Source: Chitinophaga jiangningensis (GTDB taxonomy: Bacteria > Bacteroidota > Bacteroidia > Chitinophagales > Chitinophagaceae). Taken from it: a stretch of DNA of 64,000 nt. Location: assembly GCF_900142605.1 (NCBI RefSeq), contig NZ_FRBL01000003.1, forward strand, positions 186,001-250,000, in the 5' to 3' direction. Both the position numbers and the translations under genes were made by a program. Under the pieces are notes generated by a model, which ran no database searches, was not told the DNA's origin, and saw only the letters and a list, made by a program, of their open reading frames with translations. Positions 25,101 through 32,527 of the stretch are shown in pieces. The first letter of the stretch is position 1. The number at the start of each line of letters is the position of its first letter.

Positions 25101-27792
25101 CCGGTTCAGTATTGTCAGGCCAGGAAGGGGAGGCCCCGGGCCAGAAGATCTGCAGCAGGTTGGTGAGTGGTAATTGAGGACTGATCAGGTCACCACTGAA
25201 TCGCAGCGCTGGTATCTGTGCGCCTACGGCAATGCGTGGGGGATTGTCCCCTGTGCCTATCAGGAGTTCGCCACGCATAGCGGCGGATATTTTTCTATTC
25301 TTCAGATCACCGGGCGCTATAATTGTGATGAGCACATCGGCATTGTCTATGGCCAGGTTGCTGATCAGTGGCCATTTATCTGGCGACCCGATGCGGACAC
25401 TTACCGAATCAATGATTTTCAGATTGGAATTATAGGTAAACGAAATGGCCTTTACGCCAATGTTAGCGAGCTTTTGAACGGCTTCGGGTACATAATTTTC
25501 CAGGTTGATACCGCCTACAAATCCCAGGAAAGTGGAAATGGAAGCGGGTTTGTCAAAAGTACCAGAGCCGGTGGCAAGGCCTTGTGCATCCGGCAAACTC
25601 AACTTCAATGTAAGGTCGGTATCTTTTAAGATAACGCTGATGTAGCCGCCCGGTGGCATGTCACCATTGGACGCTGTTACATGGAAGGTGGGGGAGGTGA
25701 ATACAATCCAGGGAATGCCATCCATACTCCACTCATCCTTACCGGTGAAGGTAGCGTCACAGGTCATCTCCTCATATTGCACCGTAAAATTGAGCGTAGC
25801 GGTAGTATCTATGCCATAGGCATTGGAATTGCCTTTGAGTATAACTGCTTCTATTTGTCCCGCCTCATTATTGCGCGAGGTTACCGCCGGATCAGTAATA
25901 ATCAGCTGACCACCGGTAGGTGCTACCAGTGATTTGAAAGTTTTATTTATTCCACCTGAAGGAAAAATAACACCCAGCAGGTCCACTTTACCGCTGCCGG
26001 CAATTGCCGCTTTGATGTCATTGAAAAGCTTTTCCAATGGACTCGGTTCATTAGCTGCAATTGATTTACCCTGTGAGGTGAACACGGTTTTATAAATATT
26101 GATGAAGGTGGAACTACCAATTACTATTTTGTCGTTGAAAGATTTTTGAAAAAACTCCTGTACTGACCCAAAGTAGTTTTTGACTTCGTCGGTATCAATG
26201 CTATTGATAAAGGTTGAAAGGATATTATTGGGTTGTTGGGCTACGCTGGCAGGCCAGGTGTCAAGGTTCGCCTGGATCTGGTTGGCAGCGTTTTGAATAC
26301 GGGCGATCAAAGCGCTTGCATCATTATCCCCCACATTTCCCGGCGCATAATTATTCGCTGTACCGATGGCGGTATATCCTTCCGTATGAATATAAGGCTT
26401 TCCTGTCGTGATAGCCGGTACTGCTGTATTCTGGCCCTCAAATATAGGCAGCTGTCCAGTTACGCTTAACAGGTAATTGAACACGTTGGAGGGCACACGT
26501 CCTGCCTGAATCAGTAAAACGCGTGTGGCGCTTCCTTTGAGCCAGGTCAGTAGTTGCTCCAGGCTTTCATTTGCCTCCGAGAATTCTACTGCCTTTACTA
26601 CAATTTCCGGTTCTGTATTAAATGCGTTCCTCCTGTTTGTATACGTGAGGTCGGCCGCTATCTGTAGTTGTCGTTGTGTGGAATCCGGTGATGTGATGGC
26701 CCTTAGAACTTCCTCATTTGCCGTTCTGCCACCATTGGCAATGTTGGTCACCTTTTTCATGCTCATGGCTGCATTGGAGCCGGCCTTATAGGCACTAAAA
26801 TTGAACAGTACCGGCCTTTTTATTTTTGTGGTAGCACCATCCCGCAAGGCGGTATGCACGCTGGCCAAGGCCAGTGCAAGGCGGTCGCTGGCGGGTTTTC
26901 TGAAGAAAGATTCTACTTCTTTGGTGCTATCATAGATGACGCCGTAAATGGGGACGATTCCAAAATCTGTGACTTTTGTTCCGGTTGTAAATCCCTGCAA
27001 CATGCGTAGGAGCGCTTTGTCATCCTCCGTTTTAGCTACCGCAATGATATTTGTCCAGTCGGTATCATTGAGGTCCTGGATGGTTAAGGCAAAACTCCGG
27101 TCGGCCACATGCAGCGGTGGCAACCAGCCCAGGTTGCCCTTATCGGTATAGGGATAACTACTTCCTTCCCTACATAATATTGTTTTTCCTGATTCAAGAT
27201 TCAGCGCATATACATTCGTAGAATCCATCTCAACTTTTTTGTAGAAGATGATATTGCCCGGATCGAGTCCATGCTGGGCATACGCCTTTACCTTCCACTT
27301 ATAAGGTTGCAACATCAGAAAACTTTTCACCTTCAATGGAAGGAAATCAGTTTCCAGGAAGGAAACGTCCGGTAAACCGTTGATATAATCACAGGCACCT
27401 GCAAAGCCGAAGGCTATTTCTGTGGAGGGTGGTTTATCCATCAGGTTAATGATGTTGATGGTTGCCTGGCCTAATTTTCCCCCTGCCTGCTTGTTGCCTA
27501 ACTCCGGCAGCAGTTCAAAAATCTTGGGAATATCATCATTATCATTTACATATATTTCTATCGTTCCCCGGTAGTCATATCCTGGAGGTGTATCATACTG
27601 ATCACCACAGAAGCGACGAATAATATTTACCGGTGCACTATAGTGACCGTAGTTAGGGCCTCCGGGAATAAAGCACCGGATGGTGGCCTGCTGTATGATA
27701 AATATTCTGAACTGATCTATTCCTCCCTTTAAGAATTCACGTCTGGATGTATCTATCGTAGCGCCAAAAAATGCAAAATCGGGAAAAGACAT
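16120..27792 (-). CDS. Giant 3,890-residue protein with about six LysM-like repeats, function unknown
   Basis: I do not recognise this protein as a whole. It has no signal peptide, no lipobox and no C-terminal T9SS sorting domain. Residues about 1-360 are a globular region without known motif. About 700-1640 is a long beta-rich stretch of alternating hydrophobic residues, including an unusually Gly/aliphatic-rich part near 1505-1640; the style faintly recalls DUF6603 proteins. LysM-like repeats are seen near 1998-2042 (YVVQTGDNFSSIA), 2048-2095, 2097-2133, 2570-2611, 2618-2661 and 2666-2706 (LASIGAYYGISLSGLAVANR). An Ig-like, SbsA-type segment lies near 2925-2990. The C-terminal 900 residues are unassigned. 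It is the last gene of the four-gene cassette, 51 bp after the 1,124-residue gene. Base composition looks like its neighbours and the frame is intact over 11.7 kb, so it is under selection. A structural or surface-filament role is conceivable but unsupported. Confidence 0.9.
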   Translation of the reverse strand: MSFPDFAFFGATIDTSRREFLKGGIDQFRIFIIQQATIRCFIPGGPNYGHYSAPVNIIRRFCGDQYDTPPGYDYRGTIEIYVNDNDDIPKIFELLPELGNKQAGGKLGQATINIINLMDKPPSTEIAFGFAGACDYINGLPDVSFLETDFLPLKVKSFLMLQPYKWKVKAYAQHGLDPGNIIFYKKVEMDSTNVYALNLESGKTILCREGSSYPYTDKGNLGWLPPLHVADRSFALTIQDLNDTDWTNIIAVAKTEDDKALLRMLQGFTTGTKVTDFGIVPIYGVIYDSTKEVESFFRKPASDRLALALASVHTALRDGATTKIKRPVLFNFSAYKAGSNAAMSMKKVTNIANGGRTANEEVLRAITSPDSTQRQLQIAADLTYTNRRNAFNTEPEIVVKAVEFSEANESLEQLLTWLKGSATRVLLIQAGRVPSNVFNYLLSVTGQLPIFEGQNTAVPAITTGKPYIHTEGYTAIGTANNYAPGNVGDNDASALIARIQNAANQIQANLDTWPASVAQQPNNILSTFINSIDTDEVKNYFGSVQEFFQKSFNDKIVIGSSTFINIYKTVFTSQGKSIAANEPSPLEKLFNDIKAAIAGSGKVDLLGVIFPSGGINKTFKSLVAPTGGQLIITDPAVTSRNNEAGQIEAVILKGNSNAYGIDTTATLNFTVQYEEMTCDATFTGKDEWSMDGIPWIVFTSPTFHVTASNGDMPPGGYISVILKDTDLTLKLSLPDAQGLATGSGTFDKPASISTFLGFVGGINLENYVPEAVQKLANIGVKAISFTYNSNLKIIDSVSVRIGSPDKWPLISNLAIDNADVLITIIAPGDLKNRKISAAMRGELLIGTGDNPPRIAVGAQIPALRFSGDLISPQLPLTNLLQIFWPGASPSWPDNTEPAITALAISYDTNNGAYTIDTTLQLDWPIVILGRTVLTIEYLSLALNGNNSSHTGSLVGSIVILPKGANIGMLLTANYLGKGNGWKFMAQQTSGVIKLVDFMRDYLQWEITKEFDINIDGLGIEIETATNSWLFTAKTADPIKIPGVDLSLDLNLKLGYNGGTKSFGGVETIHGKAQVPVITHQQRVVSLASLLQADPPVTGYFGTGQADIIWQNISLTVYYNFDPKVKKFGIKWGPLEGEIITTTNPDKTTATLRFTQSTTIGSMVETMVEWATGSKFSLGAPWNILDSIALNNLVLTFNFTDKQVGLQIDLNPINIGLFGINIATITGFKLSYNSDQPDPNQNGVQVQLLGSFLWQQDKSKPLGWDASKPETTPAPPAQGNKYLDLRMLALGQHVDVQGLSSATSISQAITIMEKLPDTPKGKVPPVKLSANSGWLTGMDFGLVRISEDPPPKASGQGVMALASDYVFNLQVVFADPKLYGLRIALNGDAAKVLKGLQFEIMYRQISQSVGVYQSEITLPDIMRNIRLGQFNITLPVFGIQVYTNGDFQVDLGFPWNTDFSRAFTLQTIIFVPAPIPVMGSIGLYFAKLSSATTTKVPASKKGLFNPVVAFGVGFQIGVGYEFNLGILSAGFSLTVAAIIEGVLAKWNPYLPATSSQRDRIETDYYFSIRGTVGLIGKLYGTVDFAIIKASVNIEISITAQFYFAPYEPVELALTAKVTASASIKILFISISFSFSLRIQHHLTLPAVGGTAPWADGTQQLSLAQLRRHERAGMAVKLLQHRLLAANLTFNWDNLQPAATPAELTAYLALGITAARDENEQSPTLAAQQACAVAMLMMESVKAPQDDQHSSRLKALKTVADSAFEQVAKQVFRWVIAALQPNPVTAAEVDQLIVTRETLETALAYLSSAENPIPVPEKDILTFMERQFKVVVHKPEGNNDDNELSATYFPMLPSIGFSIQRSGDPEPLAYTYAAYNATSTDYLAALRVYFNELAVEKAGKNTAYKAFRLSDDDGPSIGSFIFADYYALLAKQMLEMASNSLKRFVYPIQKDQTTGDIIKWVNDTGKLSNGADYTLEKLFEDNKAHTLTTDSSITINGSSYVVQTGDNFSSIAALALYGSAFTARSLALQNQQNGDILKAGLSVTYDTQPAYTILPQQSLENIAKHFGQTVTVEELLDKSNILTLKDLLLPATTLQLPEFVYKTKDKDNLNEVSTKFGVTMAQLSAIAANLTIKNLFATTEEADLDIVQLPQFNVGALIQEIQFTQGLQHLSGLTSRYYMAGLRLPTKGLSPKFAGMWVTEDKDGYKLPDAAGLFALTGQQFQVPVLTTGKSIALTFSNNGSKWISFDNQPKLDITITPTSVQYQEAVALTAFATKNYLDVDLVSLGVPPLYTIEPNNYTFNSDITWASPAAINMPYAGTAGDQQQLRLWKIPDALLQVPDPNTHQLNPYMTLQLGTYDEATQQMHEAPFNGYGWATRIDFTIRRIVPVPGSPNSASTYEVGGADGFNTLLLEKLVNQVGANDTWIDSLHIAYAQSSDSTAGGGIQTDNPDELTIGLAQVNLTTVTAPHVGADSRNQLAGSQHLVTPTTFIRLLWEASITSQGGYYLYYNNSISGAGLPDRIFDNQGTAFVSLIVVFSNANRNQLFSYMNTLVTAPAVDFTAHTLFAKTLMQHVEIKADANTSLAGIAQDFFADIDQVADENKDVPLRTGATLTLTGGVYMVGTQAPGGLLNDIATWFEVTSASLKQANPQVTNWDNPLEVYTALYIPDHQLVVGTGKGGNTLASIGAYYGISLSGLAVANRQVSGLFELTKPVTFKSGPLSSQSTVKQNEMAIKAVRKVPAAVPAKPGDKDFALIFLQNNFSLLGYHVADNAFFRQSHISMPVCPVIPEGKTSSNKKFAVPGATDVWQYTDSLGYITLLKEVKQNQLGAPDNKNNPYQGLGDLLQIHYSWQDLYGNSLLTTLDNSQDNKHPNNAPVLIKYNDTLIGLSRWPAVSTNWQVVKTGTQPALNVLLNFDAASYDGLLKVEVVNNTTLTAVFTNLLDETAATNKANYKFSPEVEVDMITLNADKQSVQLSVKNLPEGIDISLQVKDILSADKKKSYEGAASFSTNTAIPATSNIISKAAGDKALYEQIWYQLNDKNGIGLSVSTSLLPNRELALDPDQTKALVQTWIEAIYQYLDNRAAGKATGDVPALQHIITFNIDPATVETKDIFQLTLNFIIGRRQLALAENSNEAILVARTAIAPLSDLAAGNGNNYTKFVNDFEAAFAGSLELRVAAGVDRFDSAVTAGSVLWVTRLSTSATAAVPSLGYAINQDAGAKLFAPRPVANQLISRTNVPIAPFDSSSAPVNRDFIDVDINLWCRQVFENFDELLSPAFVTSIQIIDLKNKAVSPGATNYFEKLIGQKEAFANILKDLMVPVFASEEGLDPKNIREDFRQALLVQLSNAYSVQSGLEFTADVFENNLNEPAFLYGNVEQVVGENEQPIPNLQFTAPKINLAPDKQAGVRFLLSSPQIIKGTGGEVLSRLDLQLAYTASSIEHQIGELPGIKDYKASSWLQFFSKNSSILASQQLSKLPVQVPLPLNVFPPVPGMTRQNGELSSSGSTAPLADLLDWNYLFSYSQAFHYPQDILHFSVRFNLVTGEVNKLTGLPDAFNALAQFISVVPAINEALDKLQLITMSSTPQEVAAATATLKAYTDLTGNIIKQAGNQGLQVKQFDPRNITSVEGPYNFEVKEGIGTNGELVISVGVTADVIQAIGVPVVDLEGYTRNDYTAEPHSYYYTNAAGPLKAAVGQTIPGRTVKLKNLNILGRQDAAVSVYLDRNAELVPGKPTNNAFVYTTGSVEFPNYYYPNFARTEEINIATITGKPVKADLQTQLNNLFDALLVKNKQSKLSFSVVGTYHYQVNPAGNTIQLPVMMQPGKTFDLGQHPDKAPAGMIANWVKVIDQWLKDYNPGTANAALNFNLTIFSNLTDEPKPLIQLTSLYLNMVDIV

Positions 27793-27843
27793 ATATCAAT
27801 TATTTATCGGTTAGATAATAGGGTCGTTAGGGTATTCATCACG

Positions 27844-30800
27844 TCAGGGCTGCTTTTGCTTATACATCGCATACCAGCCCAGGGCATGTTTGTCGCCCGG
27901 AGCAGCAGGGTCACCAAACAAATAAAAAAGCGTGTTGCCACTCGGTGGGAGCTTCAGCAAGCCAAGGAATTTCAATGCGATATCTGTAAATATCAGCATG
28001 AAACTTTTTTGTCCTTCGTCACCGGCCTGTGTTAAACGTATCTGGCCAATCGACAGCGTGAGCACCGTTTGCAGACTAATCATTTTTCCACCACCGTTGC
28101 TGCCGGGCAGTGCAATGCCTAGTCCTGCCTGATAGCGCTCTCCTTTGCTCTCCGCACTCCAGGATAGTAACAAATAGGAATTCAGTCCAATGTTACCTGC
28201 CAATGCGCCCGGTGTACCCATGTTGAGTTTCAGCCGTAAGCCATACCAGCCTTTGTTTCCAGGGCCTGCCAACGGCATGTCGGAAATAATATCGAGGTAG
28301 CCGCTATCCTTCGGCGTCTTTTTTTCTGCTGCCGTTACCAGGTTTTCAAGGCCTAGCTGCAACTGGTTATACAACCCTGTTGCACGAACGGTACTCACAT
28401 TAGGTGCAGGGTTAAACCGTATTTCTTCAGGATCAAAGGAGAGGTTATTTTTTCCAGGCTCCTTATCATTATACAGCATACGTATACCCAGGTTGGCGAA
28501 GTTCAGGCCCTTACGCAGCGAATCCTGCCCGGAATCATTTCCGAACGAAAACAGGTCATACACTGCACCTTCGGGTGTTTTTAGTATGTTGAAGTCGATG
28601 TAACCATTCAGTGCAAACCAGCTTTCCTGTTGGGTTGCATTGGCTTTGGAGCGACTACTCAGCACTGCTCCCGTGATCTCTACTTTATGGATGATGTTAT
28701 TGTCGAGATAAAATGCATCATCATTTTTACTGCTCAAACTATACACCGGCTGCCCTTGCGTGATTTGCAGGTTACCGGTTAGCAAAACGTTTCTGTAGAG
28801 GTTAGCCGGGTCATATACCCGCGACACATTGCAACCAAACAACTGGTTTAACGTGAGCTGTGCATAGCTCTCGAACCCCTTTACAGCTGTATTCTCGAAC
28901 AGTACCTTCAGTGCCAGCAGCTTGAAATCATAATTGGTGAGGGAACCGGGCGCAATGGCTTTAATAGGCATCGTGTCCTTAAATCCGGGGTCCAGGTAGT
29001 AGATCAAACCAAAAAAGGAGGAAGGCTTTTTCAGCTCCGGAATGCCGGCGCTGCTGAGCTCCACCGGGCTCACCTCAATTCCCAGGTGATGCGCGTTGAA
29101 CTCCGAAGGGTCCGATACACCAGCGATAATACCGGAGAGGTTTTTCGGCATATCGGTAATGTCTACACGTAAAAACAAAATGCCCGTCCAGGTTTCGCTG
29201 GTGGCAATCGTTCTGAATTTCTCAAAGTAATCGCTGGTTTGGGCACAGCCATCACGGAAGTAATCCTGTAGCCAGTTGGAAAGGATCACCAGCTGTCCTG
29301 AATCCGGCGTGCCGCCTGTTTGAGGTATGGAGAAGTCATTGGCCTGACTCCACTTTTTAGGATTGGCTACCAGGCAATTGGCTACGTTGTCCGGATCATA
29401 GAGTTTTCCTTTACGGCCCTTGAAAATGATGATGTTGCGGTAATCGCCATAACGCTGATTGGTACCGGTGTTAACGGTTAACTGCCAGTCGCCTATGGTA
29501 ACTTTGTTGGCAAAGCCCTGCAGGTATTCCGTGTTGCTGACCACTAAAAACACATCACTGGACTGCATCGCAGTGATGACCTCCTCTTTGGGATTGTTGA
29601 ATGCAATTTCGTCCATACCATTTTTCCCAAGGAGAAACTGGTTCCATTGAACGGCGGTACCGTCATTGCTTTGCGTGGTTTTAGCCAGAATGCCGCCTGG
29701 CGTGGTGGCATATTTTATTTCTGCGGCCGCCGCGTTCACCAGGTGGGCATTTGTAGAGCTTTGTTTGGTTATCGCAAGTCGCCTTTGGGGAGATATTACG
29801 ATTGCTTCCAGCGCAGTGATGTCGGCCAGGGACATATCCTGCGGCTGCGTGCCGCCTGTTACACCCGCGTAGGGAAACAGGGGGAAGAACTGTTTTTTAT
29901 CTGCCTTAAATGAGAAGGCAATATTCGTTGGGTCCAGTATACCGGTACTTTCATCCTTGCCTTTTGCATACAGCGAAGCACCGGCAGGTTGAGCCACATA
30001 AGGCACCGCCGCGGCGGATGGGGTATACAAGGTAGCCCAGGAGGTATAGTAAGCCGCTGAAAACGGCGACGCCAGCGCATCACTGGGGGCCGCTACCGGC
30101 GACGCCAGTACGAAAGGGAAACGTTGTACACAGGCCGGCTGTGCCGACTCAAAACGTAATATATTCGTACCCGTTAGTGTAAAGAATTCCGTACCGGATA
30201 AGCCACCTGCCAGATTTGGTGTAGTCGTATCCGTTAGTACCTGGAAATCGCCCTCCGGCGCCATATAATAAGGCATATCATAGCCGGGCGGCAATTCGCA
30301 CAGCACATAGCCCGCCGGATGATCCGTATCTGTTAGCGGCAGTAATTTTACCGGCGCGCCAAAAACGGAACCGAAATTGGAGAGCTTCGCAAGTGCATTG
30401 CCTGACACGATCTCCACCTGGTTATACGGCGGCTCATCCATTTTTTTTATTTGATACGCAAAGCCTGCGTAAGTAAATTTTGTTCTCTTCGGATTGTAGG
30501 GATCAATAGGGTCATATTTCATATGATATCCCGTGTAAACCGTTGGCGCATCTTCCTGCGTAGCGGCAAACAGGGGATAGCAGCAGCCCTGAAAGTTCCC
30601 GGGTGTTTCAGGCCTGGATACGAAAGAATAAAAGCCTTTTTGTGGTACGGATGCTCCGCGCTGCTCATCGTTTTGCGCAATGTCGGCCAGTATACAGCCG
30701 CGGGCATCGGTGGTAATGGGAATAAACACGTTTTTCTCCGGCACCGGCGCAGAAGTTTCGGCCGTGGGCGGGTAGGTAATGGTGAGTCCCTGCAGCGTAG

Positions 30801-31218
30801 CCGATTCATTCAGTGTAGCCGTTACCGGGCTCACTGCCGCTAACAAAAATGAGGCACTGAGTATCTCCACAGAAAAATTGGCGGACAACACAATTCCTTT
30901 TTCCTTATCCGGTTGCAGCAACAGTTGCTGAAAGTTGATATCATCACCTATTGTAGCCCAGGCCACAGAAGTATGCGCGAGTGTTCCTGCGGGAAACGTT
31001 TTTTGCAACGCGTCCATTAACCGTTTCAGGTCTTTTTCCTCCGGCGTGCTTTTCACGAATAGCAACAGTCCGATGTGTGTGGACCAGGCGTCCGCGTAGC
31101 TGAGCGTGTCCGGATAAGTAGCAGCCTCAGGTAAATAGTATCCGAAGAAGTTGAGGGCTGTACCTTCTTCGGCGGATATATACAGTGCCGTTTGCTGATA
31201 GCGTTGGAATTGGTTCAT
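27844..31218 (-). CDS. Large protein of unknown function in the giant-protein cassette
   Basis: About 1,124 residues that I do not recognise. The frame opens at 31242, but the ATG at 31218 (MNQFQRYQQTALYISAEEGT) lies one base after the stop codon of the collagen-like gene (TAG-T-ATG), which suggests translational coupling and decides the start. No signal peptide, transmembrane helix or sorting tail is visible. The N-terminal 140 residues are mixed alpha/beta. The rest is beta-rich with many Pro/Gly turns; segments such as KGWYGLRLKLNMGTPGALAG and LLLSWSAESKGERYQAG near the C-terminus resemble the style of the beta-rich part of the giant protein, so the two may share a domain type. Its place between the collagen-like and giant genes implies a joint structure or pathway. 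Confidence 0.85.
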   Translation of the reverse strand: MNQFQRYQQTALYISAEEGTALNFFGYYLPEAATYPDTLSYADAWSTHIGLLLFVKSTPEEKDLKRLMDALQKTFPAGTLAHTSVAWATIGDDINFQQLLLQPDKEKGIVLSANFSVEILSASFLLAAVSPVTATLNESATLQGLTITYPPTAETSAPVPEKNVFIPITTDARGCILADIAQNDEQRGASVPQKGFYSFVSRPETPGNFQGCCYPLFAATQEDAPTVYTGYHMKYDPIDPYNPKRTKFTYAGFAYQIKKMDEPPYNQVEIVSGNALAKLSNFGSVFGAPVKLLPLTDTDHPAGYVLCELPPGYDMPYYMAPEGDFQVLTDTTTPNLAGGLSGTEFFTLTGTNILRFESAQPACVQRFPFVLASPVAAPSDALASPFSAAYYTSWATLYTPSAAAVPYVAQPAGASLYAKGKDESTGILDPTNIAFSFKADKKQFFPLFPYAGVTGGTQPQDMSLADITALEAIVISPQRRLAITKQSSTNAHLVNAAAAEIKYATTPGGILAKTTQSNDGTAVQWNQFLLGKNGMDEIAFNNPKEEVITAMQSSDVFLVVSNTEYLQGFANKVTIGDWQLTVNTGTNQRYGDYRNIIIFKGRKGKLYDPDNVANCLVANPKKWSQANDFSIPQTGGTPDSGQLVILSNWLQDYFRDGCAQTSDYFEKFRTIATSETWTGILFLRVDITDMPKNLSGIIAGVSDPSEFNAHHLGIEVSPVELSSAGIPELKKPSSFFGLIYYLDPGFKDTMPIKAIAPGSLTNYDFKLLALKVLFENTAVKGFESYAQLTLNQLFGCNVSRVYDPANLYRNVLLTGNLQITQGQPVYSLSSKNDDAFYLDNNIIHKVEITGAVLSSRSKANATQQESWFALNGYIDFNILKTPEGAVYDLFSFGNDSGQDSLRKGLNFANLGIRMLYNDKEPGKNNLSFDPEEIRFNPAPNVSTVRATGLYNQLQLGLENLVTAAEKKTPKDSGYLDIISDMPLAGPGNKGWYGLRLKLNMGTPGALAGNIGLNSYLLLSWSAESKGERYQAGLGIALPGSNGGGKMISLQTVLTLSIGQIRLTQAGDEGQKSFMLIFTDIALKFLGLLKLPPSGNTLFYLFGDPAAPGDKHALGWYAMYKQKQP

Positions 31219-31219
31219 A

Positions 31220-32479
31220 CTATTCAAATTTGAAAGCCACAATTTTATCTTCCGACCAGTAGCCGCCGCCGAAGTTGTAGAGCGACTGATAAAATCCCTG
31301 ACTGCCGTTTACATTCTGCCCCGCGATGTAGCCGTAAGTTTTGTCGGCTCCGGATTTATTTTCCAGTAGTATGGTACCGGTGAGTACAGCGTAGGTAGCA
31401 CCCGTCATCAAACAACCACTCGCCAGGTTTCCGCCAATCACGTCCTTTGTAGGAGTAGTGGAGCCTGGTGCATCGGAGAAGGTGGACCTGAGCCAGGCAA
31501 TACCGCCGGAGGTACCGTTGGTGCTCATCAGCATGGTAACGATCACGGCATGCTTGCCCGGTGATAACCTGATAGAGCTTCCGGTGGCTACAAACCCGGC
31601 GATGCCAGGTGGTATCGATACTGGTCCTTTTATAACGCCAACGGTTACACTGCCGGTTACTTTTCCCGATGGTCCGGTTGGTCCCATTGGTCCGGTAGCC
31701 CCCTGTATACCTGTTCCTGTATCCCCTTTGGGTCCTGTAGGCCCTGAGCTGCCATGAACGCCGGTGGCGCCTTGTACACCGGTGGCTCCCTGTGGTCCGG
31801 TAGCACCCTGAATGCCGGTACCGTTATCTCCTTTCGGTCCTGTAGGTCCCTGCACGCCGGTAGCACCCGGATCACCCTTCGGTCCTGTAGGCCCTTGCAC
31901 GCCAGTAGCACCCGGATCTCCCTTTGGTCCTGTAGGTCCCTGTACACCGGTAGCACCCGGATCTCCCTTTGGTCCTGTAGGTCCCTGGACACCTGTAGCA
32001 CCCGGGTCACCCTTCGGTCCTGTAGGGCCCTGCACACCGGTAGCACCGGGATCTCCTTTGGGTCCTGTAGGTCCCTGTACACCAGTAGCACCCGGATCCC
32101 CCTTTGGTCCTGTTGGTCCTATTGGCCCGGTAGGCCCTTCGGGTCCTGTGGAACCCACTGGTCCTGTAGGGCCGTTGGTGCCTTGTGGCCCGGTTGGCCC
32201 TATAGGCCCCGTAGGCCCGGTAATGCTGTTCGCTATTAATGTAACCCAACCTGTAGGTCCTGTAACGCCGGTAACGCCTTGCGGGCCTGTAGGTCCCGTA
32301 GCGCCCTGAGGTCCGGTGGGGCCTTCCGGTCCCGTTGGACCCACAGGTCCTGTAGGGCCCACTGGCCCGGTAGGTCCGGTAGTGCCCTGTGGTCCGGTAG
32401 CACCGGTAGGTCCGGCCGGACCTGTAGCGCCGGTGGCTCCCGGCGTATCAGCAACATTTTGCAGCTCTTCTGTAGCCAT
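31220..32479 (-). CDS. Collagen-like Gly-Pro-Thr repeat protein with a C-terminal beta domain
   Basis: A 419-residue protein. After a short N-terminus (MATEELQNVADTP) it consists of Gly-X-Y triplets up to about residue 272, dominated by GPT and GPQ/GPK triplets, with a short non-collagen break WVTLIANSI near 77-86. The triplets should form a collagen triple helix. Residues about 272-419 form a beta-rich, Gly/Ser-rich domain (for example GFVATGSSIRLSPGKHAVIV and GYIAGQNVNGSQGFYQ), which in placement recalls the trimerising C-terminal heads of BclA-like proteins. No signal peptide is present. Threonine in the Y position is an O-glycosylation site in bacterial collagens, and a glycosyltransferase gene lies 48 bp upstream. 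Six near-identical 45-bp units lie in the gene, so its length may vary between strains. Confidence 0.9.
   Translation of the reverse strand: MATEELQNVADTPGATGATGPAGPTGATGPQGTTGPTGPVGPTGPVGPTGPEGPTGPQGATGPTGPQGVTGVTGPTGWVTLIANSITGPTGPIGPTGPQGTNGPTGPVGSTGPEGPTGPIGPTGPKGDPGATGVQGPTGPKGDPGATGVQGPTGPKGDPGATGVQGPTGPKGDPGATGVQGPTGPKGDPGATGVQGPTGPKGDPGATGVQGPTGPKGDNGTGIQGATGPQGATGVQGATGVHGSSGPTGPKGDTGTGIQGATGPMGPTGPSGKVTGSVTVGVIKGPVSIPPGIAGFVATGSSIRLSPGKHAVIVTMLMSTNGTSGGIAWLRSTFSDAPGSTTPTKDVIGGNLASGCLMTGATYAVLTGTILLENKSGADKTYGYIAGQNVNGSQGFYQSLYNFGGGYWSEDKIVAFKFE
31836..32105. repeat. 45-bp tandem repeat inside the collagen-like gene, six units
   Basis: Units beginning GGTCCTGTAGG start at 31836, 31881, 31926, 31971, 32016 and 32061 (a degenerate one follows at 32106). 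Each encodes the same 15-residue block containing GPTGPKGDPGATGVQ (about residues 125-215). Differences between units are mostly silent, indicating selection on the protein block and possible copy-number slippage. Confidence 0.9.
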
Positions 32480-32527
32480 AATAGGTGAGGTTGTGGGATT
32501 TATAATTGGAGTATGTGATAGTTATAA

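Noticed and set aside
31836..32105. Regular repeats that could be taken for a CRISPR array
   Set aside because: The 45-bp units follow each other directly without spacers, lie in a coding frame and encode identical peptide blocks.
31812..32309. Rightward frame of 165 codons encoding Pro-Val-Gly-Pro repeats
   Set aside because: It is the antisense reading of the Gly-Pro-Thr triplets of the collagen-like gene; the periodicity of the repeat keeps several frames open.
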